Positions 8,874 to 17,034 of a stretch of 64,000 nucleotides of DNA are shown piece by piece. Where the stretch lies: the NCBI RefSeq assembly GCF_019598945.1, contig NZ_CP080598.1, positions 1,984,001 to 2,048,000 on the forward strand. The letters are read 5' to 3'. The position numbers were made by a program, and so were the translations under genes. The notes below the pieces were generated by a model, which worked only from the letters and a program-made list of their open reading frames with translations, was not told where the DNA came from and made no database searches. The first letter of the stretch is position 1; each line of letters starts with the position of its first letter. The DNA comes from Sphaerospermopsis torques-reginae ITEP-024 (lineage in GTDB: Bacteria > Cyanobacteriota > Cyanobacteriia > Cyanobacteriales > Nostocaceae).

Positions 8874-9704
8874 ATGGATTTACGCCAAGATGCCTTGCAA
8901 ATCCTCAAAGAAACCAGTCGAACTTTTTATATACCCATCAGTATTTTACCGTCAGGGTTGCAAGAAGCTGTAGCATCAGCCTATCTGTGTATGCGTGCCA
9001 TTGATGAAATTGAAGATCATCCAGAATTAGATAATGCTACAAAAGCGCATCTGTTACGCAACATTAGTCAAACATTGCAAGCTGGGGTTGATGGTTTTGC
9101 GGTGGATGCTTTTGCTGTAGGATTGAAAGGTTACGAAAATTCTTTAGCAGAAGTGAGTCTACGGGTGAGAGAATGGTCAATACTAGCACCTGAGAGTATT
9201 GCCCCTCGCATTTGGGATGCAACAGCAGCAATGGCTGATAGGATGGCATATTGGGCAGAAAGAAATTGGAAAATAGAAACCGAATCTGATTTAGATCGTT
9301 ACACATTTGGGGTGGCAGGTGCGGTGGGCTTGTTACTCTCAGATTTATGGTCATGGTACGATGGCACAGAAACTAACCGCACTCAGGCGATCGCTTTTGG
9401 TAGAGGTTTACAAGCTGTAAATATTTTACGTAATAACGCTGAAGATTTAACCCGTGGTGTAGACTTTTTTCCCCAGGGTTGGCATCATGAGCATTTGCAA
9501 AAATACGCACGTCGTAATCTGGCTTTGGCTGATATTTATACTAACTCTCTACCGACAGGACCTGCTTTGCAATTCTGTCAAATTCCTTTGGCCTTAGCTC
9601 ACGGTACACTGGAGGCGTTAGCCAATGGTAAAGAAAAACTCAGCCGTAGTGATGTTTATGCTTTGATTGAAAATTTCCTGGATGTCAATGTCATAGCTGG
9701 TTAA
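8874..9704 (+). CDS. Squalene/phytoene synthase-family protein
   Basis: Trans-isoprenyl diphosphate synthase fold, 276 residues. The first acidic motif is present as DEIED (residues 44-48). The second motif reads RNNAEDLTRG (186-195), where the first aspartate of the usual D-x-x-E-D is replaced by Asn187 while Asp191 is kept. The closing DFFPQGW matches the family's R-G-x-x-x-P. The start at 8874 is preceded by GAGGAG at about 8861. It is shorter and more divergent than typical CrtB, so it may be a squalene synthase-like or HpnC-like enzyme, or a non-catalytic relative; the substrate is not determined. A 131-bp MITE-like element begins four bases after the stop codon. Confidence 0.8.
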   Translation: MDLRQDALQILKETSRTFYIPISILPSGLQEAVASAYLCMRAIDEIEDHPELDNATKAHLLRNISQTLQAGVDGFAVDAFAVGLKGYENSLAEVSLRVREWSILAPESIAPRIWDATAAMADRMAYWAERNWKIETESDLDRYTFGVAGAVGLLLSDLWSWYDGTETNRTQAIAFGRGLQAVNILRNNAEDLTRGVDFFPQGWHHEHLQKYARRNLALADIYTNSLPTGPALQFCQIPLALAHGTLEALANGKEKLSRSDVYALIENFLDVNVIAG

Positions 9705-9707
9705 ATT

Positions 9708-9838
9708 GGCAGCATCCCAATGCAAGAAAAAATAACCGCCGCTACACCAAAAACTCTCTCAAACCCTCTTACCTTTGTGTACTTTGTGTCCTTTGCGGTT
9801 CAATCAAAAAAATAAACTTACACATTTGGGATGCTCCC
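9708..9838. mobile_element. MITE-like element, family A copy 1
   Basis: A 131-bp element with terminal inverted repeats GGCAGCATCCCAA (9708-9720) and TTGGGATGCTCCC (9826-9838), one mismatch in 13. It shares its interior (TAACCGCCGCTACACC, AAAAACTCTC, AATAAACTTACACA) with a second copy at 29779-29911. There is no coding capacity. Confidence 0.75.
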
Positions 9839-9895
9839 GTTAAATTTAATCAACTTTTTATCAATTGATAATTGACAATTCTCAATTGTCAATTG

Positions 9896-10972
9896 TCAAT
9901 TATTAAACAACATTTCCCGCACCAAAGCAGCCAACTTATCAGCACTATCAGGAGTTGCGATCGCTTTTGCTTTCTCTCCCATCTTTGTTAAATCTGCTGG
10001 AGATTGCAACAAATCTAAAACCTGCTTTTGCAAAATTTCCGCTGTCAACTCAGACTGCTGAAAACTCAACGCCGCACCAACCTCAGTAAACACCGCTGCA
10101 TTAAAAGATTGATGATTTTCCGCTGCAAAAGGATAAGGAATTAAAATTGCTGGAGTACCACACACCGCCAACTCGGTTAAACTCCCCGCACCAGAACGAC
10201 TAATAGCTAAATTAGCCCGTCGTAACAAAGCCGCCATATTATCGTAAAATGGTAATGATATATACTGGGAATGTTGCAGACTATCCGCCGCTGGATCTCG
10301 ATCGCCTGTTAAATGTACAATATAAGCACCAGCTTCAAACCAAGCCGGAGCAGACTGGCGCACTAATTGATTCACCGCTACCGCACCTTGACTACCGCCA
10401 AAAACCACAATTAAAGGCGCACCATCAGGGATAGGTAAATCTAAACTTTCTGCAATTTCCTCAGCCAAAAATTGCGATCGCACAGGAGTACCCACACAGA
10501 CAGTTTTAGCACCAGGTAAATACTTAGCAGCCACATCAAAACCCACAGCCACAGCACTGCACCAAGGTCCAAAAAATCGTGTCACCTTACCAGGTAAAGC
10601 ATTAGATTCATGAAAAATCACAGGTAAACCCAAAGAACGAGCCGCAATCACCGCAGGACCAGCAATATAACCGCCAGTAGTAAATAATCCGTGGAAATTC
10701 CCTTGTTTAAGAATGCGTCTCACCTGTAAAATTCCACCAATGAGTTTAAACAAGATACCCACAGAGGCAAGACTTAAACCCCGTTGAAACCCTTCCACAG
10801 CGATGGTATGCAAAGGATATTGGCTAGGTACAAGCTGAGTTTCCAGTCTATTGGGGACACCAAGCCATTCAATTTCATATTCTTGTAATTTATCAGCTAA
10901 TGCGATCGCCGGAAACAAATGTCCACCAGTCCCACTAGCAGCTATGAGTAATTTTAACCGTGCGTTTGGCAT
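9896..10972 (-). CDS. murG: UDP-GlcNAc:lipid II N-acetylglucosaminyltransferase MurG
   Basis: Adds GlcNAc to lipid I to make lipid II, the last cytoplasmic step of peptidoglycan precursor synthesis, on the inner face of the membrane. The protein has 358 residues, normal for MurG. Motifs are GTGGHLFPAIALAD near the N-terminus (glycine-rich loop 1), HESNALPGKVTRF in the middle, VVFGGSQGAVAVN (glycine-rich loop) and SRSGAGSLTELAVCGTPAILIPYPFAAENHQ with the UDP-GlcNAc-binding residues. It starts at an ATG and stands alone, with no mur or fts genes nearby, as is common in cyanobacteria. Confidence 0.96.
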   Translation of the reverse strand: MPNARLKLLIAASGTGGHLFPAIALADKLQEYEIEWLGVPNRLETQLVPSQYPLHTIAVEGFQRGLSLASVGILFKLIGGILQVRRILKQGNFHGLFTTGGYIAGPAVIAARSLGLPVIFHESNALPGKVTRFFGPWCSAVAVGFDVAAKYLPGAKTVCVGTPVRSQFLAEEIAESLDLPIPDGAPLIVVFGGSQGAVAVNQLVRQSAPAWFEAGAYIVHLTGDRDPAADSLQHSQYISLPFYDNMAALLRRANLAISRSGAGSLTELAVCGTPAILIPYPFAAENHQSFNAAVFTEVGAALSFQQSELTAEILQKQVLDLLQSPADLTKMGEKAKAIATPDSADKLAALVREMLFNN

Positions 10973-11519
10973 TGAAACCTATATTTCCTAAAACCATCGA
11001 AATATATCATAGTTATGCAATTAATTTACCCGGAGTCATCCGAATTAACAAAACTGCAAAAACCTTGATTAGCATAGTGATAGCTGTCACCACTACTGAC
11101 AACCATTTAACAATGAAACCGCCTTACTTTTAACATATCCATTACAATCAAGGTAGCGCCAAACATTCTACTTCATGCGGTTGTTGATAAATACAGCAGA
11201 TTACATATCAATGAAGTACAGAATCTCATTTGCAACCTAGACATAAATAGAGTTTTACTCCTGACTCCTGACTCCTGACTCCTGTAAGGGCGTTCGCGAA
11301 GCGTGCTGGAAGCATCAGCATTCGGGCAACAAATTATCAATTTTAGGAAAAGGTTATCTTCCTGTAAGGGCGAAGCATTCGGGCAACAAATTATCAATTT
11401 TCTGACCAGGCTATTTTCCGAATGCTTCGCCCCTACTTCGCCCCTACTTCGCCCCTACGACTCCTGACTCCTGCTGTAAATTCCTGACCTTCTGTGAGTA
11501 AATCAGTAAACTATAATCA
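10973..11519. repeat. 547-bp spacer rich in repeats
   Basis: Positions 11256-11285 carry CTCCTGA units in tandem. A 73-bp palindromic element lies at 11364-11436, with a partial related piece at about 11286-11345 that shares GCATTCGGGCAACAAA. The end is made of three tandem TTCGCCCCTAC units (about 11425-11459) and another CTCCTGA pair. No gene is supported here. Confidence 0.65.
11364..11436. repeat. 73-bp palindromic repeat, family B copy 1
   Basis: Begins GTAAGGGCGAAGCATTCGG and ends CCGAATGCTTCGCCCCTAC, a near-perfect inverted repeat around a short core (ATTATCAATTTTC). Its reverse complement matches the element at 59587-59659 over the full 73 bp with few changes. Confidence 0.75.
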
Positions 11520-12332
11520 ATGACTAATATTATTGCTTTATTAATGAACCACAACAAAACATTAACTGGCAGTATTTCCCTGTTGTCCTGCCTACTGACA
11601 CTGAATTTAACCAGTAATGGGCAAATTGCTCAAGCTGCTCAACCGGAAAATGTACCCCCAGCACTAAAAAACCTCCTCACACAAATTGACACAGCCTCTA
11701 GTCGGGGTGATATTAAAGGCGTAATGCAATTTTACAGCCCCAAATTCACTCATGGCGATGGATTAAACCGCCAAACAATGGAACAAGCTTTAAAATCTTT
11801 CTGGCAGCGATATCCTCAACTACGATACAGTACAAGGCTACAATCTTGGAAAAAAGAAGGTAACACCATCATTGCAGAAACAGTCACCACAATCACAGGT
11901 TTACCATCTTCTAACAGTAATAATCTAGCTCTCAATGCTACCATTACATCCCGTCAGCGCATTGCAGGTACAAAAATTCTGCACCAAGAGATTTTATCCG
12001 AACGCACCCAGCTTACCTCCGGCAACAAACCACCCCAAGTAGAAATTAAATTACCACAACAGGTAAAAGTTGGTCAGAAATATAGCTTTGATGCTATTGT
12101 CCAAGAACCATTAGGTAATGATTTCCTATTGGGAAGTGCTATGGAAGAAACCATCCAACCCAGCAAATATCTCAACCCCACACCAGTAAATTTAGAGTTA
12201 CTCTCTGCTGGAGGACTATTTAAAACCGGAACTGCACCATCTACCCCTGGACAACAATGGATTTCTGCGGTCATTCTGCGTAATGATGGCATGACAATGA
12301 TTACTCAGCGTCTCAAAGTTGTGAAAAAATAG
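11520..12332 (+). CDS. Exported NTF2-like (SnoaL/DUF4440-type) protein, unknown function
   Basis: A 270-residue protein with a likely signal peptide (hydrophobic stretch about 17-32, ending near GQIAQAAQP). Residues about 45-145 look like an NTF2-like fold: two helices (LKNLLTQIDTASSRGD and the GVMQFYSPKFTHGDGLNRQ motif) followed by strands RYSTRLQSWKKEG and TIIAETVTTITG. The C-terminal half (about 150-270) is a beta-rich region with PPQVEIKLPQQVKVGQKYSFDAI that I cannot name. It should act in the periplasm or thylakoid lumen; the ligand is unknown. An alternative start ATG lies eight codons downstream. Confidence 0.7.
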   Translation: MTNIIALLMNHNKTLTGSISLLSCLLTLNLTSNGQIAQAAQPENVPPALKNLLTQIDTASSRGDIKGVMQFYSPKFTHGDGLNRQTMEQALKSFWQRYPQLRYSTRLQSWKKEGNTIIAETVTTITGLPSSNSNNLALNATITSRQRIAGTKILHQEILSERTQLTSGNKPPQVEIKLPQQVKVGQKYSFDAIVQEPLGNDFLLGSAMEETIQPSKYLNPTPVNLELLSAGGLFKTGTAPSTPGQQWISAVILRNDGMTMITQRLKVVKK

Positions 12333-12599
12333 GATTGGTGATTGGGGAAAAGGTGATTGGTGATTGGGGAGAATAAGATACTGCTTCTTGCCTTCTGCCT
12401 TCGTTAAGACAATTTTGCCCTTCACCTTTCTCCATTGACTTAAATCAGCAACAAGTTCAAAGTCCTATTTAAGATATTTTTCTGGTCAAAGTTTGTTTGA
12501 TTAAAATAGTTAAAAAAAACAAAATGCCAGGAGTAGAGACTAGAGAAAAATCAAAAAGATTACCGATTCGTTATTTAAGACATGACCAAGCTTAAACTA

Positions 12600-13211
12600 T
12601 TACCGTCCATCAGGATTCCATTTTTCCAAAGCTATGTATTCGTTCTCCACTAAATCCAAAGGTTCAATAACACCGCTAAAACTGGAAACTTTAAACCAAT
12701 AAACCGGACTGGTAGTTTTATCTGGATGATTTTCAAACACTCTCACTATATAAAAAGGTCTATCGGTAGTAGGAGAACTTTCAACAAGTGCGGACACACG
12801 AATACTGCCTTGAGAAAGACTTTCAATCTCTTTGGCTTTGCGTTGTACTTGTGGCAGATTCCAGACAGAATTGAAGGCTGTTTGTTTGTCTATTTTGATC
12901 ATGAAAGCAGGAACTTTGACAACGGCTGGTGTTTTTAGTTTTGCAGACTCTAAAGCTGGTGAATCAAGTAAACTTTGGTAATGATAATTGTGATCAAGAT
13001 TATTGATTGTCCATCCTCCTATCAAACCGGTTATAAATACAGCAATTAAATGGTAATAGGTGTATTTTTTTTCCGGGTAATAGCTGACTTTTTTTTGAGG
13101 GTAATAGGTGTATTTTTTTTCCGGGTAATAGCTAAATTTTTTCCTATGAAAATAGGCTAATTGACTTTGAGGAGAATAGGTTAATTGTTTTTTCGTGTTA
13201 CCTCTAAGCAT
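12600..13211 (-). CDS. Membrane-anchored protein with Tyr/Lys tandem repeats in its cytoplasmic tail
   Basis: A 203-residue protein of unknown function. The N-terminal 53 residues consist of near-repeats of the type K-K-x-S/T-Y-Y-P-E/Q-K-K (SYYPEKK, TYYPQKK, SYYPEKK, TYYH). The underlying DNA at about 13055-13165 is a tandem array with T-runs. A single membrane span follows (LIAVFITGLIGGWTI, about 55-70). The remaining 130 residues form a soluble domain with VYWFKVSSFSGVIEPLD at the end, reminiscent of small periplasmic PepSY-like folds, though I cannot confirm that. The basic aromatic tail would face the cytoplasm. No neighbour suggests a pathway. Confidence 0.6.
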   Translation of the reverse strand: MLRGNTKKQLTYSPQSQLAYFHRKKFSYYPEKKYTYYPQKKVSYYPEKKYTYYHLIAVFITGLIGGWTINNLDHNYHYQSLLDSPALESAKLKTPAVVKVPAFMIKIDKQTAFNSVWNLPQVQRKAKEIESLSQGSIRVSALVESSPTTDRPFYIVRVFENHPDKTTSPVYWFKVSSFSGVIEPLDLVENEYIALEKWNPDGR

Positions 13212-13583
13212 AGAGATGCACCTCCGTAATTGTGTAATTTTTATTCCTGTTTAACTATGATACCAGGGCTTGTACCCCCTATGTCTAGTTCTGACAAGAA
13301 TACAGATTTTGTTGTACTTAGACTGCTGGAATTTACGGCATAAAGTTTTAACCTTTTCTCTAGCTACAGGAGGATAAACCTTGGTGATCCCCACTCATAC
13401 CATCCTATAGCTAATCTGAAATTTGTGGGTGAAAGTCCTGATACAGACAGCAATGCTCCCCACTGATATCTTCTCCAGTTGCAGACTTCAAAGGCAAAAT
13501 TTTTTTTGTCTCATACCTCTGAATCTATTAAAATCTATGGTGAATTGGGTCTAAACTCTAAAAAACACCTATTACCTGTGACT
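13212..13583 (+). other. 372-bp spacer with possible structured leader
   Basis: Upstream of the HAD gene. Around 13390-13470 the sequence TGATCCCCACT is followed by GTGGGTGAAAGTCCTG and CTCCCCACTGAT, offering alternative pairings of GTGGG with CCCAC. This could be an RNA leader, but I recognise no known riboswitch and the evidence is weak. No gene is seen. Confidence 0.25.
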
Positions 13584-14381
13584 ATGACTAAACAAACCAA
13601 TATAATGATCGTTTTCGATATTGATGGTGTAATTCGTGATGTTAGCGGTTCTTATCGTCGCGCTTTAGCAGATACTGTAGAGCATTTTACTCATCAAGCT
13701 TATCGTCCCACAGATGTAGATATTGATCATCTCAAATCTGAGGGAATTTGGAATAATGATTGGGAAGGTTCTCAAGAATTAATTTACCGTTACTTTGTTA
13801 GTCAGGGAAAAAATAGAGAAGAATTAGCATTAAATTATGAAGATATAGTTGTCTATTTTCAATCTCGTTATCGCGGAACAGATCCGGTAAATTGGAATGG
13901 TTATATTTGTAATGAACCTTTATTATTACAAGCTAGTTATTTAGAAACACTAACACAAGTGGGTATTGGTTGGGGATTTTTTAGTGGTGCTACTCGCGGT
14001 TCTGCAAGTTATATTTTAGAACGACGTTTGGGTTTAAAATCTCCGGTTTTAATTGCGATGGAAGATGCACCAGGTAAACCAGATCCGACAGGATTATTTG
14101 CAACTATTGATTTATTAGAAAATGGTGGTGAGAAAAAACAAACTGTGATTTATGTGGGTGATACGGTTGCAGATATGCACACGGTAGAAAAAGCTAGAAG
14201 TTTAGATAATTATCGTACTTGGGTGGGTGTGGGAGTTTTACCACCTCATGTTCAAACTACTGGTGAACGTCGGGATGCTTATACTGAGACTTTGATTAAT
14301 GCAGGTGCAAAGGTAGTATTTAGTAATGTGCAGGAATTGACACCGGAGGAAATTTTGGGGTGGGAAATATTTGCAAAGTAG
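13584..14381 (+). CDS. HAD-superfamily IA hydrolase (TIGR01548-type)
   Basis: Predicted phosphatase, 265 residues. HAD motif I is VFDIDGVIRDVSGSYRRAL, with the nucleophile and acid aspartates in DIDGV. The motif II region is FFSGATRGSASYIL, the motif III lysine lies in EDAPGKPDPTGL, and motif IV is YVGDTVADMHTVEKAR. This matches the uncharacterised TIGR01548 group found in cyanobacteria and archaea. I chose the ATG at 13584; an upstream frame to 13479 lacks similarity, and MIVFDIDG at 13605 is also possible. Substrate unknown. It is convergent with the glycosyltransferase gene 66 bp downstream. Confidence 0.85.
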   Translation: MTKQTNIMIVFDIDGVIRDVSGSYRRALADTVEHFTHQAYRPTDVDIDHLKSEGIWNNDWEGSQELIYRYFVSQGKNREELALNYEDIVVYFQSRYRGTDPVNWNGYICNEPLLLQASYLETLTQVGIGWGFFSGATRGSASYILERRLGLKSPVLIAMEDAPGKPDPTGLFATIDLLENGGEKKQTVIYVGDTVADMHTVEKARSLDNYRTWVGVGVLPPHVQTTGERRDAYTETLINAGAKVVFSNVQELTPEEILGWEIFAK

Positions 14382-14447
14382 TTGTGAAATAGGGTTTTTA
14401 GGTGCGTTAGCATAGCTTATGCACACACTTTTTTTAGGCTAAATTTT

Positions 14448-15572
14448 TTAAGCTAAGATAAAATCTTCATGCCATTGTTTAGCGACTTTATCCCAACCAA
14501 AGGAATCTCTCAAAGATAACGCTTCTTGTCTGAGAGTTTCCTGTTTTTCGGGATTTTTTAATAAGTCTATGACTGCTGCCACAAAAGTATTATTAGTTTC
14601 CTCATCTCCCGCAGGTCCAGGTATTCTAATTCCTGATTTCACAGTTTCATTTAAACCAGCAAAAGTTGTCACTACAGGAACACAACCGGCAGCTTGCGCT
14701 TTCCAAGCACTTATACAAAAGGTTTCCGGTGTATGACAAGGATAAACCCAAATACCCGATTGAAATAATTCCTTGATTAGTTGTTTATGTCCAATTCTGC
14801 CATGTTCATAAACATTTTTTTTCTGGAAAAGTGACAATAATTTTTGCTTTTGTGCAGGTAAATTTGGAAGCTTATGAATTAATAGTGAATTAATTAAAGC
14901 ATCAACAACTTGCCAACCATAGAAAAGATGAAGTTCAGCATCAAGAACTTCTGTTAATACTAGATCCCATTGATTGAGTAAATGTTCAATACCCCTTGTA
15001 TAATCACTGATATAAATTAATCTTTTAGGATTTCTCTTAATTCCTGTTAAGTTAAAATCATCTAAATTAATACCATTGGTTGTTAAAAATATCTTATCTT
15101 CTGGTATCCAATCTGGTAACATCGCTTTATGGAAGTTGGATAGCATAAACAGCTTATCAAAACTTCTGAGAAATTCTGCACGTTGGGATTCTGCAATCTC
15201 TGGAAATAATTTCGGGTTATCGTGCATCCAAATTGCAGTTTTTTTAGCCTTGATTTTCATTTGCATCGGTTGAGTCCATGCACGATGACAAATGAAGACA
15301 TTAAAATTATCTTCTGGGTTGAATTTATCAACAGAATTATAAACTACTCCGTTATATTCTCCTTCCATGTCACCGCATCTGTTAAATACTGTGACTTGAT
15401 AGCCTAACTTTGTTAATTCTTGACTTAAATAAATTATCGCTTCTTCACTTCCTCCTATACCTTGATTAATTGAAATAGGAGACCAATCTTCTAGATGAAA
15501 GGGAAAATTGGAATAAATTACTATTGAGTTATTGTCCCAATCCATATTGTTTATCTGTTGCTCAAATGACAT
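14448..15572 (-). CDS. Group 1 (GT4-like) glycosyltransferase
   Basis: A 374-residue GT-B-fold glycosyltransferase that should transfer a sugar from a nucleotide donor. Visible features are the N-terminal acceptor-loop motif QGIGGSEEAIIYLSQEL, AIWMHDNPKLF, FLTTNGINLDDF, and the C-terminal donor-site segment PETFCISAWKAQAAGCVPVVTTFAGLNE (the E-x7-E region in degenerate form: PETF...A...GCVPV). It is the last gene of a three-gene cassette read leftwards: GT1-type transferase, condensation-type acyltransferase, then this gene, 94 bp after the acyltransferase. The product may be a glycosylated lipid or small molecule; donor and acceptor are unknown. Confidence 0.85.
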   Translation of the reverse strand: MSFEQQINNMDWDNNSIVIYSNFPFHLEDWSPISINQGIGGSEEAIIYLSQELTKLGYQVTVFNRCGDMEGEYNGVVYNSVDKFNPEDNFNVFICHRAWTQPMQMKIKAKKTAIWMHDNPKLFPEIAESQRAEFLRSFDKLFMLSNFHKAMLPDWIPEDKIFLTTNGINLDDFNLTGIKRNPKRLIYISDYTRGIEHLLNQWDLVLTEVLDAELHLFYGWQVVDALINSLLIHKLPNLPAQKQKLLSLFQKKNVYEHGRIGHKQLIKELFQSGIWVYPCHTPETFCISAWKAQAAGCVPVVTTFAGLNETVKSGIRIPGPAGDEETNNTFVAAVIDLLKNPEKQETLRQEALSLRDSFGWDKVAKQWHEDFILA

Positions 15573-15666
15573 TAATATGATTGTATATTAAAACCTAAAA
15601 TCTGATTTAGATTCTCGTACATTTAATTAATTAAAATTACTTATTTGAATTTTCAAAAGTTAAAAA

Positions 15667-16977
15667 TTATTTGGTGCATGAATTATGTAAGATATGAATA
15701 ACATAATCAGCAAATTTATTTGCTGTTTGATCACTTATGACAGGATCTACATAAACAAAGCTGAAAAATATCTGATCATTTAATGTAACAACTCCCAACC
15801 AAAAACAATCACCACCAAGATGTTGACCTGTAGCAAAATATAAGTCTTTGATTTTTATTTGCTCTTGTTTATATTCAAATTGGAATTTACCTCTATTGGA
15901 AATTGCAAAAGCATTGTTTCTTCCCATTTTGTCCTCTTTGCTAATTACAGATTTAGCCATCAACTCTCTATCAGGACTGCGAAATCTGTTCTGTTTTAGC
16001 AAATTTAATGGTATACCACTAATCAAAGAATTATGTATTTTTGATTTACATTTTCTGGCTAAATCCCAAAAAGATGTATTTTTACCAACTAGCTGATTAA
16101 AGCCAAGCACAGAGATAAAACAACCTAAATTTTGGGTATTAATCTCAGGTTGACAAGATTTTCTTAAATTTACAGGCAACCCGTAAGATAAATTGATCTG
16201 TTCTTTTGCATTGAGTAATTTTCTAAAAGCAAATAACATTGCTGCACAAATAGCACCATGAACAGTGGTTTCCTCTTGTTTACATTTGGTAATTAGCATC
16301 TTAGTCATATCTTGACTCAGGTTTCGTGGCAAGATTTTACTAAACCGTTCATTTGCAGATGCTTTACCTTCAATAATTAATTGTGGTTCGAGGTTAATTT
16401 GTTCATTAACTGAAGTTTTTGTAATTTCTGCTTCTGGGATAAGGTCATAATTAACTAGGTTTTCTATAGCTGGCATTAATTCCAGTGATTCTACCTGTGG
16501 TATATTTTCACCAGCTACAATTTTTTGACAATAAAGCAGTAAGTCATTAATAAACTGCATACAGGATATCCCATCAACAATACCATGATGGAATGTGATA
16601 ATCATTTGACAGGTAGTTTGATTTTCTGGGGAATACAACAGAGTTAGACGACAAAGAGGAATTTTACCTGGAGGAAATTTTGTATGTAGTTCTTTCTCTG
16701 CTATTTTCCATCCTTCGTTTTCATGTTTTTGATAAATCACTTGTAGGGGAATTTCTGTTATTCCCTCAGATTGAAAATACATCCCATCTTCAGTTTCCAC
16801 AATATAAACTTGCAGCATGGGATGACGTTTTTGAACTAATTTAAGTGCTTGTTGAACAATCTCAGGCTTTACATCTCCTTCTATTTCCGCAATATTTACA
16901 ATTAGTCCACTCCCTAACTCGTGGCCTAGTTCCATCCACTTTTCAACTAAACCCAGTTTTCTAGAGATTGATTTCAT
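15667..16977 (-). CDS. Stand-alone condensation-domain/acyltransferase-like protein (PapA-like)
   Basis: A 436-residue member of the CoA-dependent acyltransferase/condensation superfamily. The catalytic motif HHxxxDG is present as HHGIVDGISCMQFIN. The second typical segment is present as NLSYGLPVNLR with GCFISVLGF, and the DFGWG-like region is degenerate. As a free-standing protein, not part of a peptide synthetase, it resembles PapA5-like and alcohol-acetyltransferase-type enzymes that esterify hydroxyl groups. Lying between two glycosyltransferase genes (57 bp after one, 94 bp before the other), it probably acylates a sugar or lipid made by them. The acyl donor is unknown. More AT-rich than the GT1 gene. 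Confidence 0.8.
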   Translation of the reverse strand: MKSISRKLGLVEKWMELGHELGSGLIVNIAEIEGDVKPEIVQQALKLVQKRHPMLQVYIVETEDGMYFQSEGITEIPLQVIYQKHENEGWKIAEKELHTKFPPGKIPLCRLTLLYSPENQTTCQMIITFHHGIVDGISCMQFINDLLLYCQKIVAGENIPQVESLELMPAIENLVNYDLIPEAEITKTSVNEQINLEPQLIIEGKASANERFSKILPRNLSQDMTKMLITKCKQEETTVHGAICAAMLFAFRKLLNAKEQINLSYGLPVNLRKSCQPEINTQNLGCFISVLGFNQLVGKNTSFWDLARKCKSKIHNSLISGIPLNLLKQNRFRSPDRELMAKSVISKEDKMGRNNAFAISNRGKFQFEYKQEQIKIKDLYFATGQHLGGDCFWLGVVTLNDQIFFSFVYVDPVISDQTANKFADYVIHILHNSCTK

Positions 16978-17034
16978 AAATTATTTGACTTGATTTTTTT
17001 GTTGTTCAACAAGCACTATGATAAATTAAATTTT

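Noticed and set aside
11173-11397. 74-codon reverse frame
   Set aside because: Built from CTCCTGA repeats and the 73-bp palindrome; low-complexity artefact.
13390-13470. Possible riboswitch before the HAD gene
   Set aside because: Only short complementary GTGGG/CCCAC pieces; no match to a riboswitch consensus I know.
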